Shown here: positions 41,762 through 51,614 of the stretch, in pieces
Numbering within the stretch: position 1 is the stretch's first letter
Layout of the letters: every line of letters starts with the position of its first letter
Origin: Lachnospiraceae bacterium
Lineage (GTDB): Bacteria; Bacillota; Clostridia; Lachnospirales; Lachnospiraceae
Reading direction: 5' to 3'
Length of the DNA stretch: 61,822 bases
Assembly: GCA_017551665.1 (NCBI GenBank)
Contig: JAFZLB010000094.1
Location: 1 to 61,822, forward strand
Notes under the pieces: model-generated
What the model saw: the letters and a program-made list of their open reading frames with translations, nothing else
Database searches by the model: none
Told to the model about the DNA's origin: nothing
Translations under genes and position numbers: made by a program

Positions 41762-42982
41762 ATGATCGCAACGCTGGTACCGCTGTTTGACAATGAGATG
41801 CGCGTGAAGGCCTACACCATCCTCGCGCAGCGCAAAAACTTCTTTATTGACTCCGGGCTGATCGGCCTCGCTGCCCTGGACGGCGCGCAGTATGTCGCGG
41901 GCTTTGACATCGTGGACGCGCTGGGCATCGAATCGCTTTCCGCGGATGCGGAGATTTTTGTGGAGCTCTCCAATATCTCTATTTTTACGGATCTGGACGA
42001 GCAGTGCCACGCGCCGCATGAGCGCCTTGTGCTCCTCGTGGACGACGGCGTCGAAGCGACGGAGGTCTACGCGAACCGCCTGAAGGAGCTGAAGGATCTG
42101 GGCTATAAGCTCGCCATCCAGAAAATCGGCATCCAGCAGTTTGAACCCTACCGCAGCATCCTTTCCCTGATGGATTACATCCTGCTGGATCATTCCAAAA
42201 TCGTCATCGACAAGGCGAAGATCTATTTCAGCAAGGTTTACCCGAACATCCGCCTCTGTGCCGTGAACGTGAATTCCCAGGAGGACTACGATAAGCTGAC
42301 GAAAAGCGGCGGTTACTCGCTTTACGAGGGACAGTTCTTCCGCGTGCCGGTGGACAAATCGGAGACGGTGGTCGCGCCCTTGAAGGTCAACTACATTCAC
42401 CTGCTCAACATCGTCAACGAGCCGGATTTTGATCTGACGGAGGCCGCGGAGGTCATCGGCCGCGATACGGCGCTGATCCTTTCCGTGCTGGAAATCGCGA
42501 ACCGCCTGACACCGAACGCGCAGATCACCTCCGTGCAGCACGCGGTGGCGATGCTGGGCCAGAAGGAATTGAAGCGCTGGATCAACACGGCGGTGACAAA
42601 GGAGCTTTGCGCCGACCGCCCGAACGAGATCACAAGGCTTTCGCTCATTCGCGCGAAGTTTGCGGAAAACATGGCACCGTATTTCGACATCGCGCAGCTG
42701 TCGCAGGAGCTCTTCCTCATGGGACTGTTCTCCGCCATCGACATCATGCTGGATAAGCCGATGGAAGAGGCGCTCTCCATGGTGCAGGTCTCGGACAACA
42801 TCCGCGACGCGCTGCTGAACAGGACGGGCAAGCTGTATCCGCTGTATTATTTCATGCAGCAGTATGAGAACGCCGCCTGGACGGAGGTGTTCCGGATCCT
42901 TGTCGTTGACAACAATGACATGGACGATATTTATCACTGCTACCTTGACGCGCTGACCTGGTACCGCGATCTCTTCGCGTAA
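41762..42982 (+). CDS. Degenerate EAL plus HDOD protein (YuxH-like)
   Basis: A cytoplasmic signalling protein of 406 residues. The first half (about 1-200) has the EAL fold but none of the catalytic motifs (no E-A-L, no DDFG; YKLAIQKIG stands where the DDFG strand is expected), so phosphodiesterase activity is unlikely. The second half (about 205-400) is an HDOD domain (VNYIHLLNIVNEPDFDLTEAAEVIGRDTALILSVLEIAN, HAVAMLGQKELKRWI). Such proteins act as c-di-GMP-linked adaptors, for example in motility control. AGGGAG lies 8 bases before the ATG. It follows two 7TM cyclase genes, which supports a role reading the same signal. Confidence 0.88.
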   Translation: MIATLVPLFDNEMRVKAYTILAQRKNFFIDSGLIGLAALDGAQYVAGFDIVDALGIESLSADAEIFVELSNISIFTDLDEQCHAPHERLVLLVDDGVEATEVYANRLKELKDLGYKLAIQKIGIQQFEPYRSILSLMDYILLDHSKIVIDKAKIYFSKVYPNIRLCAVNVNSQEDYDKLTKSGGYSLYEGQFFRVPVDKSETVVAPLKVNYIHLLNIVNEPDFDLTEAAEVIGRDTALILSVLEIANRLTPNAQITSVQHAVAMLGQKELKRWINTAVTKELCADRPNEITRLSLIRAKFAENMAPYFDIAQLSQELFLMGLFSAIDIMLDKPMEEALSMVQVSDNIRDALLNRTGKLYPLYYFMQQYENAAWTEVFRILVVDNNDMDDIYHCYLDALTWYRDLFA

Positions 42983-43073
42983 CCGGGGCGGCGTCCATTT
43001 ATGACATTTGCCTTCAGAACCGAAGGACGCGTTCCGATATCTTTGTTGTAAGACAAATGGGCTGAACAGGAAG

Positions 43074-43124
43074 GCACGGTATCCACGGAAGGATGAGAAT
43101 CATCCGCGGATGGTGTGCTTTTTT
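43074..43124 (+). terminator. Intrinsic terminator after the EAL-like/HDOD gene
   Basis: A long, mostly paired hairpin: GCAC (43074-43077) with GTGC (43115-43118), ATCC (43081-43084) with GGAT (43108-43111), and an inner GGATGA-GAA-TCATCC (43091-43105), then six T residues (43119-43124). It could also act as an attenuator for the gene at 43157, which starts 33 bases later. Confidence 0.7.
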
Positions 43125-43156
43125 GCGGCCAAAAACAAAGAGAAAGGAAGGCAGGT

Positions 43157-44680
43157 ATGAGGATTGCGGACAGTCAGATCATGATGGGAGCGGGCAGGAA
43201 CTATTTGCAGCAGACGGCGGGCGGCGCGCGGGAGAGCACCTTCTCGGCCTCGCTTTCGCGTTACGCGGGCACGGCCTGTGCGAAGGACGAGGAAAGCCCG
43301 GAGGTGCTCGGGGCAAGACGCGCGAATGTGCCGGCGGAAACGGAGGAGGTGGATGCGGTCGATACGCCTGCGGAGGGCAACGGTCTTCTGGGCATCCGGG
43401 ACGCGCTGCTGGAGGAGATATTGCAGCGCATGCTGTCCGCGGGGATGTTCGTCGGCTTCGGTTCCTTTATGGGATTTGCGGGGCTTGGTTTTGGCGGCTT
43501 AGGCCTGCAGTTTGACCGCGGCGGCATGACCTATACGCAGCTGAACTATATGGAACAGGAGCAGACCTCCTTCTTCTCGCAGGGCTACGCACAGACAGAG
43601 GACGGGCGCGTCATCGACTTTAACGTGAAACTGGAAATGTCACGCGCCTTTCTGGACTATACGCAGATCCGCATCCCGATGATGAACTCCGTGCTCTTTG
43701 ATCCCCTGGTCATCAATGTGGGCAGCGCCTGCACCTCTTTGTCCGACAAAACCTTCCGCTTTGATCTGGACACGGACGGGGAAGAGGATGACATTTCCAT
43801 GCTGAAGGAGGGCAGCGGTTTCCTGGCCCTGGACAAAAACGGGGACGGCATCATCAACGACGGCACGGAGCTCTTCGGCGTAAAGAGCGGCAACGGCTTT
43901 GCGGATTTACAGGAATACGACAGCGACGGCAACGGCTGGATTGACGAAAACGACGAGGTCTTTTCGAAACTGCGCGTCTGGTACCGGAATGAGGACGGCA
44001 GGGATGAACTGGTGGACTTAAAGACGGCGGATGTGGGCGCGATTTTTTTAGGCCACGAGCAGACGGACTTTTCGCTCTACGGGGAGCAGATGCGGATGAA
44101 CGGCATGATCCGGGCGACCGGCATGTTTCTGAAGGAAAGCGGCGGGGCCGGTACCTTGCAGCATGTGGATCTGGCGCTGCAACACGGGCAGGGGCAGACG
44201 CTTTCCGGGGAAGGGTCTTTAGACGCTGCCGGGAAAGGAACGATCTACGACGTGAATCTGTTGAACGGCAGTAATCGTGGCGCGCTCGTTATCGATTTTA
44301 CCGACGGCAAGGGGCAGACGCAGGCCCTGCAGTCGGGGCAGGAAGACGCAAAGGCTGAACAGGAACAAACAAAGGAAACGAAGAAGGACCCGAAGGCGGA
44401 AGCCGCTGCCAGACGCAAGGCGCAGCAACAAAAGCGCATGGAGGAAGCGGACCGCCGGAAGGCAATGACGGAGCGCTATTATGAACGCAGGCAGCTGCGG
44501 AAGGAGCAGCTGGAAAAGCTCTTTGAGGAGCGCATGGCGGAAAAGGAAGCGATGAACGACGCGCTGTATACGGAACGCCTGGAGGAAAACGCGCAGGAGC
44601 AGCAGATGCTAAGCAACGCCTTAGAGCATGAGGAAGCCCTGGGAGAGCTGGTGGAGGAGCAGATCATGGCGGTGGCCTGA
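43157..44680 (+). CDS. EF-hand-type calcium-binding protein of unknown role
   Basis: The 507 residues have no signal peptide. A short hydrophobic Gly/Phe-rich stretch lies at about 100-118. The centre (about 205-320) carries EF-hand-like loops of the type seen beside RTX repeats: FDLDTDGEEDD, LDKNGDGIINDGTELFG, YDSDGNGWIDENDEVFSKLRVWYRNEDG. The C-terminal 80 residues are a Lys/Glu/Arg-rich coiled coil. AAGGAAGG precedes the ATG. It stands alone between two terminators and next to c-di-GMP and chemotaxis genes. A secretion route independent of a signal peptide, or an internal calcium-responsive role, are both possible; the sequence does not decide. Confidence 0.78.
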   Translation: MRIADSQIMMGAGRNYLQQTAGGARESTFSASLSRYAGTACAKDEESPEVLGARRANVPAETEEVDAVDTPAEGNGLLGIRDALLEEILQRMLSAGMFVGFGSFMGFAGLGFGGLGLQFDRGGMTYTQLNYMEQEQTSFFSQGYAQTEDGRVIDFNVKLEMSRAFLDYTQIRIPMMNSVLFDPLVINVGSACTSLSDKTFRFDLDTDGEEDDISMLKEGSGFLALDKNGDGIINDGTELFGVKSGNGFADLQEYDSDGNGWIDENDEVFSKLRVWYRNEDGRDELVDLKTADVGAIFLGHEQTDFSLYGEQMRMNGMIRATGMFLKESGGAGTLQHVDLALQHGQGQTLSGEGSLDAAGKGTIYDVNLLNGSNRGALVIDFTDGKGQTQALQSGQEDAKAEQEQTKETKKDPKAEAAARRKAQQQKRMEEADRRKAMTERYYERRQLRKEQLEKLFEERMAEKEAMNDALYTERLEENAQEQQMLSNALEHEEALGELVEEQIMAVA

Positions 44681-44695
44681 TCCTCATGTAGGAGC

Positions 44696-44753
44696 GTGTC
44701 ATTAAAAAAAGCAGCGGTGCATGCAAGCATGACCGCTACTTTTTTTATGACAC
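44696..44753. terminator. Bidirectional intrinsic terminator
   Basis: Outer arms GTGTCAT (44696-44702) and ATGACAC (44747-44753), then an A-run (44704-44710), a GC stem AGCGGT (44713-44718) with ACCGCT (44732-44737), a CATGC/GCATG tip and a T-run (44740-44746). It ends the EF-hand gene on plus and the chemoreceptor gene on minus. Confidence 0.92.
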
Positions 44754-44764
44754 TTGGAATCAGA

Positions 44765-46783
44765 TCATTCCGAATAGTAACTGATCGTCTCCGACAGCCC
44801 GCCGGCCAGCTGCTGCAGCTTTTGGGAGGAGGAACTGATGCGGCTGAAGGTCTCGTTCAACTCCTGCATGGAGGCGTTTGTCTCCTGCGCGGAAGCGGCA
44901 TTTTCTTCCGAGATGGCGGAGAGATCGTTGATGATGCCGACGAGACCGTCCTTGGCCAGTGCCAGTGATTCCACCTTCGCCGTAATCTGAGCCGCGCTTT
45001 CCGCCACGTTTCCGGCATTCTGTTCGAGGCTGATCATATCCTGTCTCGTGGCCTCGAGCATCTCGGACTGGGCCGCGAAATCCGCGTTCAGACGATCCAT
45101 GACCTTGACGGAGGATTCGGAGTTGGAGAGCAGCAGATCGACAATGGACTTGATCTGCTCCGCGCTCTGGGAGGACTGGGCCGCCAGTTTGGAAATTTCC
45201 TGCGCGACGACGGCAAAGCCCTTGCCCGCCTCACCTGCTCTGGCCGCTTCAATCGAAGCGTTCAGGGAAAGCAGATTCGTCTGGGAGGCGATGGATGCGA
45301 TGGCGTCCGTAAATTCGGAAATCTGCTGGGAAGAGGTGTTCGTGGACCGGATGGTGCTGCCGATCTCGGAGACGGAATTCGTCACTTCCTCGCTCTGCTT
45401 GATGAGTTCGTTCAATGCCTTCATGGCCGCTTCGCAGGCCTTGCTCATCTCTGCGGAAGAGGAATCCAGATGACCGGAGTTGCTGGCGATGTCATCAATG
45501 TCGTTGCCGATGTTGTCCGCGTGGTTGGCGGCTTCCTGTACGCTGGCCGCCTGGGACATGGCACCTTTGGAGATTTCATCAATGGCACGGGAAACATGTC
45601 CGGCCGCGTCAGTTGCCTTTGTGGCATTTTTCTGCAGACCGGCACTCTCTCCGCTTAAGTGATCCGAAGCATCCCGCGTTTTCTGGATGACCCCGCGGAA
45701 GTTTTCTGTCATCTCCCCGAAGGCCCGTGACATGGAACCGATTTCGGTCCTGGAATGGATATTGAGTTCACGTTCCTTCAAATCACCTTCCGCGGCAGCC
45801 GTCGCGACGGCAGAGACTGCGAGGATGGGCTTGGAGAACCTCTGTGCGATGTAAAACCCGATGAGACCGGCACCGATCAGCATAATCACGGAGACGATGA
45901 TGATGATGATGGGACCCTTCAGGGCTTTCGCCATCATGCTGTTGTAATCTGCCGTGGTGGCAATGATCCAGTTGGTCATCGGCTCCTGGCGGTAGGCAAA
46001 GAGCATCCGCGTGCCGTTGATGGTTTCCACCAGCGTGCCGCCGTCTTCGCCGCCCTTTAACGCATTCTGATAAAAGTCCGTTTCGCTGTAATCCGTACGG
46101 TCCTCTTCGCTGGCCACCTTTGTGCCGGAGAGGGACATCAGCAGACCGTTGGATTCGATGATGGCCACTTTACTGTCTCCGGTCGCAGCCTCATTGGTAA
46201 AGTCGCCGAGAACGGAAAGACCGTAGTCTCTCTGCACCGCGCCGATGACCTCGCCGTTCGCGTTGCGCACCGGCACGATGATGACGTCGATGAGAGAGCC
46301 GGTGGCGAGGGAGACCAGAACATCCGACATATTGGATTCCCCCTGCATGGCCTTTTGGAAGTAGGCCCGGCTCTCGATATTCTTACATTCGTTTTCGTCC
46401 GTCCGGATCAGCTGGTCGCCCCCCACAATGGAAAGGTGCATGGGGTTTCCGTCAGCGAAAGCATCGTTGGCGGCCATCATGACGGCACGCGTCTTGTCAT
46501 ATTCCAGATGCTCCGGATCCTCCAGGAAGGAAATGATTTGCTCGTTTTTCGCCATGCCCTCCAGTACCAGATAATTCTTTTCAATGATGGCTTCGATCTG
46601 CTCTAAAACGATACGGGAACGCTCCATCAGAATCTCCTCCTGGGAGGACAGGGCGTTTTTGATTGCCGCTACGGAAGAAATCACAATGGCCGCGGTGAGG
46701 GGAAGCGCAATGAGCGCGAGAATCGATGCCACGAGCTGCCGTTTGAAACTCTTGGTCTTTTGCCTTTTTGTTTTGTTTTCCAT
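44765..46783 (-). CDS. Methyl-accepting chemotaxis protein (Cache sensor)
   Basis: A chemoreceptor of 672 residues. The order is: membrane helix (about 15-37), a double-Cache extracellular domain (about 38-280), a second membrane helix (about 288-310), HAMP (about 312-365) and a long signalling coiled coil with the conserved tip [25 protein letters not shown], cut here only by description. The C-terminus lacks an NWETF-type CheR tether. The ATG at 46783 is preferred over the one at 46792 because AAGGAGG lies 9 bases before it. No flagellar or che genes are in the window. The ligand is probably a small organic molecule, as for most Cache domains. Confidence 0.94.
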   Translation of the reverse strand: MENKTKRQKTKSFKRQLVASILALIALPLTAAIVISSVAAIKNALSSQEEILMERSRIVLEQIEAIIEKNYLVLEGMAKNEQIISFLEDPEHLEYDKTRAVMMAANDAFADGNPMHLSIVGGDQLIRTDENECKNIESRAYFQKAMQGESNMSDVLVSLATGSLIDVIIVPVRNANGEVIGAVQRDYGLSVLGDFTNEAATGDSKVAIIESNGLLMSLSGTKVASEEDRTDYSETDFYQNALKGGEDGGTLVETINGTRMLFAYRQEPMTNWIIATTADYNSMMAKALKGPIIIIIVSVIMLIGAGLIGFYIAQRFSKPILAVSAVATAAAEGDLKERELNIHSRTEIGSMSRAFGEMTENFRGVIQKTRDASDHLSGESAGLQKNATKATDAAGHVSRAIDEISKGAMSQAASVQEAANHADNIGNDIDDIASNSGHLDSSSAEMSKACEAAMKALNELIKQSEEVTNSVSEIGSTIRSTNTSSQQISEFTDAIASIASQTNLLSLNASIEAARAGEAGKGFAVVAQEISKLAAQSSQSAEQIKSIVDLLLSNSESSVKVMDRLNADFAAQSEMLEATRQDMISLEQNAGNVAESAAQITAKVESLALAKDGLVGIINDLSAISEENAASAQETNASMQELNETFSRISSSSQKLQQLAGGLSETISYYSE

Positions 46784-46856
46784 GCAATGCATCCTCCTTA
46801 CGATACCAACCTCTGTTTATTTGTGCAGAAATCCCCAAAGGCACAAATCATTAAAT

Positions 46857-46885
46857 TTTATATCGTCAGAATTATTCAAATACAA
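46857..46885 (-). promoter_or_regulatory. Promoter of the chemoreceptor gene
   Basis: On the minus strand TTGTAT (46880-46885) and TATAAA (46857-46862) are exactly 17 bp apart. The leader of about 67 nt contains an inverted repeat (46820-46826 with 46841-46847). I see no sigma-28 motif. Confidence 0.55.
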
Positions 46886-46977
46886 CAGGTTATTTTTAAA
46901 AATATCAGAAAAAAAGAGAAGAAGAAAAAAAGAATGAAAAAAGCTGGCAATAAAATAAATATGTAATAAAATTATGC

Positions 46978-47006
46978 TTGACTAATAATAAATATCATGT
47001 TATAAA
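46978..47006 (+). promoter_or_regulatory. Promoter of comM-dprA
   Basis: TTGACT (46978-46983), 17-bp spacer and TATAAA (47001-47006), in an AT-rich divergent region. The leader is about 64 nt and ends in GGAGGGGAG before the ATG. Confidence 0.65.
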
Positions 47007-47076
47007 AGTATTATCTGAATCATCTTAACGATCATGCGCGTTTCGTGCACCGTTCGTAAAGAAGGGAGGGGAGATT

Positions 47077-48639
47077 ATGTTCAGTACCATTACTTCGGGC
47101 ACCGTCTGCGGCATGGAAAGCTACCTGATGCAGGTGGAGGTGGATGTGTCGAACGGCCTGCCCGGCTGTCACATGGTGGGGCTTCTGGCCACGGAGGTCA
47201 GGGAGGCGGCGGAGCGTGTGCGCGTCGCGCTGCAAAATGCGGGCATCGAGCTTGCGCCGAAGCGCATCACCGTGAATTTTTCACCGGCGGATGTCCGCAA
47301 ACGCGGCGTCGGCGTGGATCTGCCGGTGGCCGTCGGCATCCTTACGGCCTACGGCGAAATTGAGGAAGATGCCCTGAAAAAGACCGTGGTGATCGGGGAA
47401 CTCGGTCTGGACGGGGAGGTCAAGCGGGTCAACGGCATCCTGCCCGTCGTCCGCAGGGCGAAGGAGGAGGGCTTTGAGCGCTGCATCCTGCCCGCGGACA
47501 ACGCACGGGAAGGGGCGGTGACCGGAGGCATGAAGATCATCGGCGTGCGCTCCCTGACGGAGGTGATCGCCTATCTGCAGGCGGAGGAAGAAAAACGGGA
47601 TGAATTTCTTCCGCCGGTGATCTCTGATATCGACGCCCTGTTTTCGAAGGAGGATCTGCGGGAGGAAACGGACTTTTCGGACATTAACGGACAGACGGCC
47701 GTGAAGCGGGCCGTGGAAATTGCCGCAGCGGGATTTCATCATCTGCTGATGATCGGTGCGCCGGGGGCAGGAAAGAGCATGATTGCGAAGCGTATCCCCT
47801 CCGTACTGCCGCCGTTGACGAAGGAGGAGGCGTTGGAGGTTTCGACAATTTATTCCGTTGCGGGTCTGCTGGATACGGAAGCCGGGCTTATCACGAGACG
47901 GCCCTTTGTCTCGCCGCATCATACAATCACGGAGACGGCACTGGCCGGCGGGGGACGTATCCCGATGCCCGGTGCCATTTCCCTTGCCCACAGGGGCGTG
48001 CTGTTTCTGGACGAGATCGCGGAGTTTTCCCATACGACACTGGACATCATGCGGCAGCCCCTGGAAGACCGCAGGGTGCATATCGCAAGAAGCTCCGGCA
48101 CCTATACTTATCCTGCGGATTTTATGCTGGTGGGGGCCTTGAATCCCTGTCCCTGCGGTTATTATCCGGATCGGGGCAGATGCCGCTGCACGGACCGGGA
48201 GATTGACCGTTATCTCTCGCATCTGTCAGGCCCCATCCTGGACCGTATAGATCTGTGTGTGGAGACGCCGCGGGTGGATGTAAAGGATCTGCATACGGAG
48301 CAGGAGGGCAATGAAAGTTCCGCCGACATCCGGAGACGTATCATCCGGGCGCGGGACATCCAGCAGGAGCGCTTCCGGGGAACAAAGCTGAAATTCAACG
48401 CGGACATGGGGCCGCGGCAGCTGAAAAAATTCTGCGCCCTCGGGGAAAGGGAGCAGGCACTGGCGGAGCAGATGTTTCACAAAATGCAGCTGAGCGCGAG
48501 AGCCTACCACCGCATGATCAAGGTGGCAAGAACCATTGCGGATCTGGAGGGAGAAGAACAGATTCATGCAAGGCATCTGACGGAGGCGTCCTGCTACCGG
48601 ATTGCCGACGGCAAATACTGGAAAAGGGGGAGAGAATGA
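47077..48639 (+). CDS. ComM/YifB family AAA ATPase (Mg-chelatase-like)
   Basis: The family includes ComM, a hexameric branch-migration helicase active in natural transformation. The 520 residues have the N-terminal ChlI-like domain (MVGLLATEVREAAERVRVALQNAG), Walker A GAPGAGKS (about 228-235), Walker B VLFLDEIAEF, a zinc-like Cys cluster (NPCPCGYYPDRGRCRC) and a C-terminal helical lid. GGAGGGGAG precedes the ATG. Its last codons overlap dprA by 4 bases, so the two are one operon, consistent with a shared job in handling incoming single-stranded DNA. Confidence 0.92.
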   Translation: MFSTITSGTVCGMESYLMQVEVDVSNGLPGCHMVGLLATEVREAAERVRVALQNAGIELAPKRITVNFSPADVRKRGVGVDLPVAVGILTAYGEIEEDALKKTVVIGELGLDGEVKRVNGILPVVRRAKEEGFERCILPADNAREGAVTGGMKIIGVRSLTEVIAYLQAEEEKRDEFLPPVISDIDALFSKEDLREETDFSDINGQTAVKRAVEIAAAGFHHLLMIGAPGAGKSMIAKRIPSVLPPLTKEEALEVSTIYSVAGLLDTEAGLITRRPFVSPHHTITETALAGGGRIPMPGAISLAHRGVLFLDEIAEFSHTTLDIMRQPLEDRRVHIARSSGTYTYPADFMLVGALNPCPCGYYPDRGRCRCTDREIDRYLSHLSGPILDRIDLCVETPRVDVKDLHTEQEGNESSADIRRRIIRARDIQQERFRGTKLKFNADMGPRQLKKFCALGEREQALAEQMFHKMQLSARAYHRMIKVARTIADLEGEEQIHARHLTEASCYRIADGKYWKRGRE

Positions 48640-49799
48640 AGAAAGAAGGAACAAAGCATCAAAAGATGCGGGAGGAGGAGCAGATGTTTCTGCTCTGCCA
48701 GGCGGAGGGCATCGGCTGTATGTCCATGCAGAAGCTGATTGCCCGCTTCGGGAGCGCGGACGCGGTGCTGGGTGCCCCTTCCGGACAGTGGGAGGAGGTG
48801 CTGACGAAGCGGCAGTGTGAGGTGCTAGCAGGGCTTTGCAAAAGAGGGGAGGCGGCACGACGCTATCTTGCCTTTTGTCAGACGGGACTGATGTTTGTGC
48901 CCTTCACATCCGCGGCCTATCCCGCGCGCCTGAAAGTGATCCCCGATCCACCGAAGGCACTGTACGTGAAGGGGGCGCTGCCGCAGGAGGAGGTACCGGC
49001 CGTTGCGGTGATCGGCGCGCGGATGTGTTCGGAATACGGCAGGTATATGGCAAGGCAGTTCGGGGCGGAACTCGCGGCGGCGGGCTTAAACGTCATCAGC
49101 GGCATGGCACTCGGGGTGGACTCCATCTCACAGAGAGCGGCATTGCGTGCGGGGGGCGCGTCTTACGCGGTCTTAGGCTGCGGTCCGGATGTCTGTTATC
49201 CGCCGGAAAACGCGGACCTGTATGAGGAGCTTTGCAGAGCGGGCGGCATCCTTTCGGAGTACCTGCCGGGCACACAGCCGCAGCGGCAGCTTTTTCCGCC
49301 GCGAAACCGCATCATTTCCGGCCTTGCGGATGCGGTGCTCGTGGTCGAGGCAAGGCGAAAGAGCGGAACGCTGATCACGGTGGATATGGCATTGGAGCAG
49401 GGAAGAGAGGTCTTCGCGCTGCCGGGACGCGCCACGGATCGCTTAAGCGACGGCTGCAACGAACTGATCAAACAGGGCGCGATGATCGCGACCAATGCGG
49501 GAGATATTATTGAAAGCTTTTTTGACCTGAACAGGAGAAAGGAGAATACGGATGAAACAGAAAAATTCCATGGGATACCGGGCGCAGCGGGCGGGCCGCG
49601 TTTTGCCCTTAAGGAACAGGAGCGTGAGATCCTTGACGCCCTGGATGTCATACCGAAATGTGTCTCCGACGTGGAGACCGTCCTCGCGGCCCGGGGAAGG
49701 ATTTACGCGCCGCAGGAGCTGACATGCAGGCTGGTGGAGATGGCGCTGAAGGGACTGGTGGAGCAGGAGGGAAGTTTTTTTTGTCTGAAGATGTCCTGA
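48636..49799 (+). CDS. dprA: DNA-processing protein DprA
   Basis: DprA binds incoming single-stranded DNA and loads RecA. The 387 residues have an N-terminal SAM-like helical part, the Rossmann core (VIGARMCSEYGRYMAR, SGMALGVDSISQRAAL, GCGPDVCYPPEN, FPPRNRIISGLADAVLVVEA, SGTLIT) and a C-terminal winged-helix domain (about 315-387). The start overlaps the comM stop (ATGA). Genes for a competence pilus are not in the window, so whether the strain is transformable is open. Confidence 0.95.
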   Translation: MKKEGTKHQKMREEEQMFLLCQAEGIGCMSMQKLIARFGSADAVLGAPSGQWEEVLTKRQCEVLAGLCKRGEAARRYLAFCQTGLMFVPFTSAAYPARLKVIPDPPKALYVKGALPQEEVPAVAVIGARMCSEYGRYMARQFGAELAAAGLNVISGMALGVDSISQRAALRAGGASYAVLGCGPDVCYPPENADLYEELCRAGGILSEYLPGTQPQRQLFPPRNRIISGLADAVLVVEARRKSGTLITVDMALEQGREVFALPGRATDRLSDGCNELIKQGAMIATNAGDIIESFFDLNRRKENTDETEKFHGIPGAAGGPRFALKEQEREILDALDVIPKCVSDVETVLAARGRIYAPQELTCRLVEMALKGLVEQEGSFFCLKMS

Positions 49800-49860
49800 G
49801 GGAAACTTCCGTGGATTTTATCAGACGCTTATGGTATTGTATTGGAAAGGAGTTTTCACG

Positions 49861-50097
49861 ATGGACCATGAATTGTATCTGACATTGTCAACACTGTTTG
49901 ACCAGAAACTGAAGCCGATTCACCTGACGCTGGAGAATGATATTCTGCCACGGCTGCAGAATATCGAAGCCTGTTATACGGATACTTACCGCAGATATGC
50001 CTCCGGCATTGAAGAGATGGAAGCGCTCCGGACAGATGTGGAGGTGATGAAGGCAGTTCTGCAGCAACATTCCGAAAAACTGAAGATGATTTCTTAG
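49861..50097 (+). CDS. Small coiled-coil protein, function unknown
   Basis: The 78 residues contain heptad-like Leu/Ile spacing (HLTLENDILPRLQNIEACY and MEALRTDVEVMKAVLQQHSEKL). There is no signal peptide or membrane segment. AAAGGAG lies 8 bases before the ATG at 49861. It lies 61 bases after dprA, and the Memo-AMMECR1 gene starts 11 bases after its stop, so it is probably co-transcribed with that gene. I do not recognise a family function. Confidence 0.7.
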   Translation: MDHELYLTLSTLFDQKLKPIHLTLENDILPRLQNIEACYTDTYRRYASGIEEMEALRTDVEVMKAVLQQHSEKLKMIS

Positions 50098-50108
50098 AGG
50101 TGTGTGCG

Positions 50109-51497
50109 ATGGCGATACTGGGGGGAATTATGGTGCCGCATCCGCCGCTGATTGTACCGGCGGTCGGGAAGGGTGAAGAACATATTGTGGATGAAACGAT
50201 CCGCTCGTATGAGGAGGCGGCGGAATTTGTTGCGGCTTTGCAGCCGGAAACAATCGTGCTCTCCACGCCGCACAGCATTCTGTACGCGGATTATTTCCAC
50301 ATCTCTCCGGGGATGGGCGCCACGGGGTCCTTTGCGCAGTTCCGGGCACCGGAAGAAAAATTCAATGCGGATTACGATACGGACTTTGTCACGGCGCTTT
50401 GCTCCCTCGCGGACGAGCGGGACTTTCCGGCGGGAACGGAGGGGGAGCGGAACCGCAACTTAGATCACGGCACGATGGTGCCGCTGTACTTCATCAACAA
50501 AGTGTATCCTTCGTATCGCCTGGTTCGTATCGGGCTTTCCGGACTTTCGCATGCCGATCATCTCCGCTTCGGGCAGATGATCGCACAGGTCGCAAAGGAA
50601 CTGGACCGCCGTGTGGTGTACGTGGCCAGCGGAGACCTTTCGCACCGCCTGCAGCCGGACGGCCCCTACGGATTTGATTCGCACGGTTCCGTCTATGATG
50701 ACCGTATCATGGATGTTATGGGGCGTGCGGCTTTTGACGAACTTATGGATTTTGAATCGGATCTCTGCGAAAAGGCCGCGGAATGCGGACACCGCTCCTT
50801 CTGCATGATGGCGGGGGCGCTGGACGGCCTGGCCCTGGAAACAAATCGTCTGAGCCATCAGGACATCACGGGGGTGGGCTACGGCATCTGCACCTACCGT
50901 GTGACGGGGGAGGACGCTGCGCGGCGGATGCTCGCGAAATGGGAAGAGCGGAAGGCAGCCGAACGGAAGAAACAAAGGGAAGCGGAGGATGCCTATGTGC
51001 GTCTGGCCAGACAGTCTTTGACGGCCTATGTCACAAAGGGAGAACAGATTTCCCTTCCCGCGGATCTGCCGGAGGAAATGCTGAAACAGCAGGCCGGTGC
51101 CTTTGTGTCGCTTCATAAAGAGGGGCAACTGCGGGGCTGCATCGGGACGATCGGCCCGGTACAGGAAAACGTCGCCCTGGAAATCATTGAAAACGCCATC
51201 AGCGCTTCCACGCGGGACCCGCGCTTTTCGCCGGTGCGTCCGGAGGAAGTGGATGCGTTGGAAATCAGCGTGGATGTGCTCGGGGAAACGGAGGAGATCG
51301 CTTCCCCGGACGAACTGGATGTCAAACGCTACGGCGTCATCGTCACGAAGGGAAGGAAGCGCGGGCTGCTGTTGCCGAATCTCGACGGCGTGGATACCGT
51401 GGAGGAGCAGCTTTCCATCGCCAAACGCAAGGCGGGACTATCGGGTGATGAGGAGGGCTGCACCCTGGAACGCTTTGAGGTGATCCGGCATCATTGA
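50109..51497 (+). CDS. AmmeMemoRadiSam proteins B and A fused (Memo + AMMECR1)
   Basis: The 462 residues join two domains. Residues about 1-265 are a Memo-like domain related to class III extradiol dioxygenases (IMVPHPPLIVP, LSTPHSILYADYFHI, NLDHGTMVPLYFIN, ASGDLSHRL). Residues about 285-462 are AMMECR1 with the signature QLRGCIGT and STRDPRFSPV. In bacteria these domains occur with a radical SAM protein; the partner here is at 57889-58818, about 6.4 kb away. ATG 50109 is chosen because GAGGTG lies 7-8 bases upstream; GTG 50100 would overlap it. The biochemical role of the trio is unknown as far as I know; RNA or protein modification have been suggested. Confidence 0.92.
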   Translation: MAILGGIMVPHPPLIVPAVGKGEEHIVDETIRSYEEAAEFVAALQPETIVLSTPHSILYADYFHISPGMGATGSFAQFRAPEEKFNADYDTDFVTALCSLADERDFPAGTEGERNRNLDHGTMVPLYFINKVYPSYRLVRIGLSGLSHADHLRFGQMIAQVAKELDRRVVYVASGDLSHRLQPDGPYGFDSHGSVYDDRIMDVMGRAAFDELMDFESDLCEKAAECGHRSFCMMAGALDGLALETNRLSHQDITGVGYGICTYRVTGEDAARRMLAKWEERKAAERKKQREAEDAYVRLARQSLTAYVTKGEQISLPADLPEEMLKQQAGAFVSLHKEGQLRGCIGTIGPVQENVALEIIENAISASTRDPRFSPVRPEEVDALEISVDVLGETEEIASPDELDVKRYGVIVTKGRKRGLLLPNLDGVDTVEEQLSIAKRKAGLSGDEEGCTLERFEVIRHH

Positions 51498-51504
51498 AAA
51501 GTTC

Positions 51505-51533
51505 TTGACGCGACAGCCGCTTGTGATTATAAT
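51505..51533 (+). promoter_or_regulatory. Strong promoter of rpsU
   Basis: TTGACG (51505-51510), 17-bp spacer and TATAAT (51528-51533). The start near 51540 gives a 75-nt leader to the rpsU ATG. Confidence 0.75.
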
Positions 51534-51614
51534 ATTTGATGTTCGCGCAAAACGCGGACAAATAACCCGAAAGTCGCCATGCGAAACAGGGGGCTGAAGG
51601 GAGGGTGGAAGAAG

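Noticed and set aside
42983-43156. Possible c-di-GMP riboswitch between the EAL-like/HDOD gene and the EF-hand gene
   Set aside because: The stretch lacks the conserved GEMM elements and is explained by a hairpin plus T6 terminator at 43074-43124.
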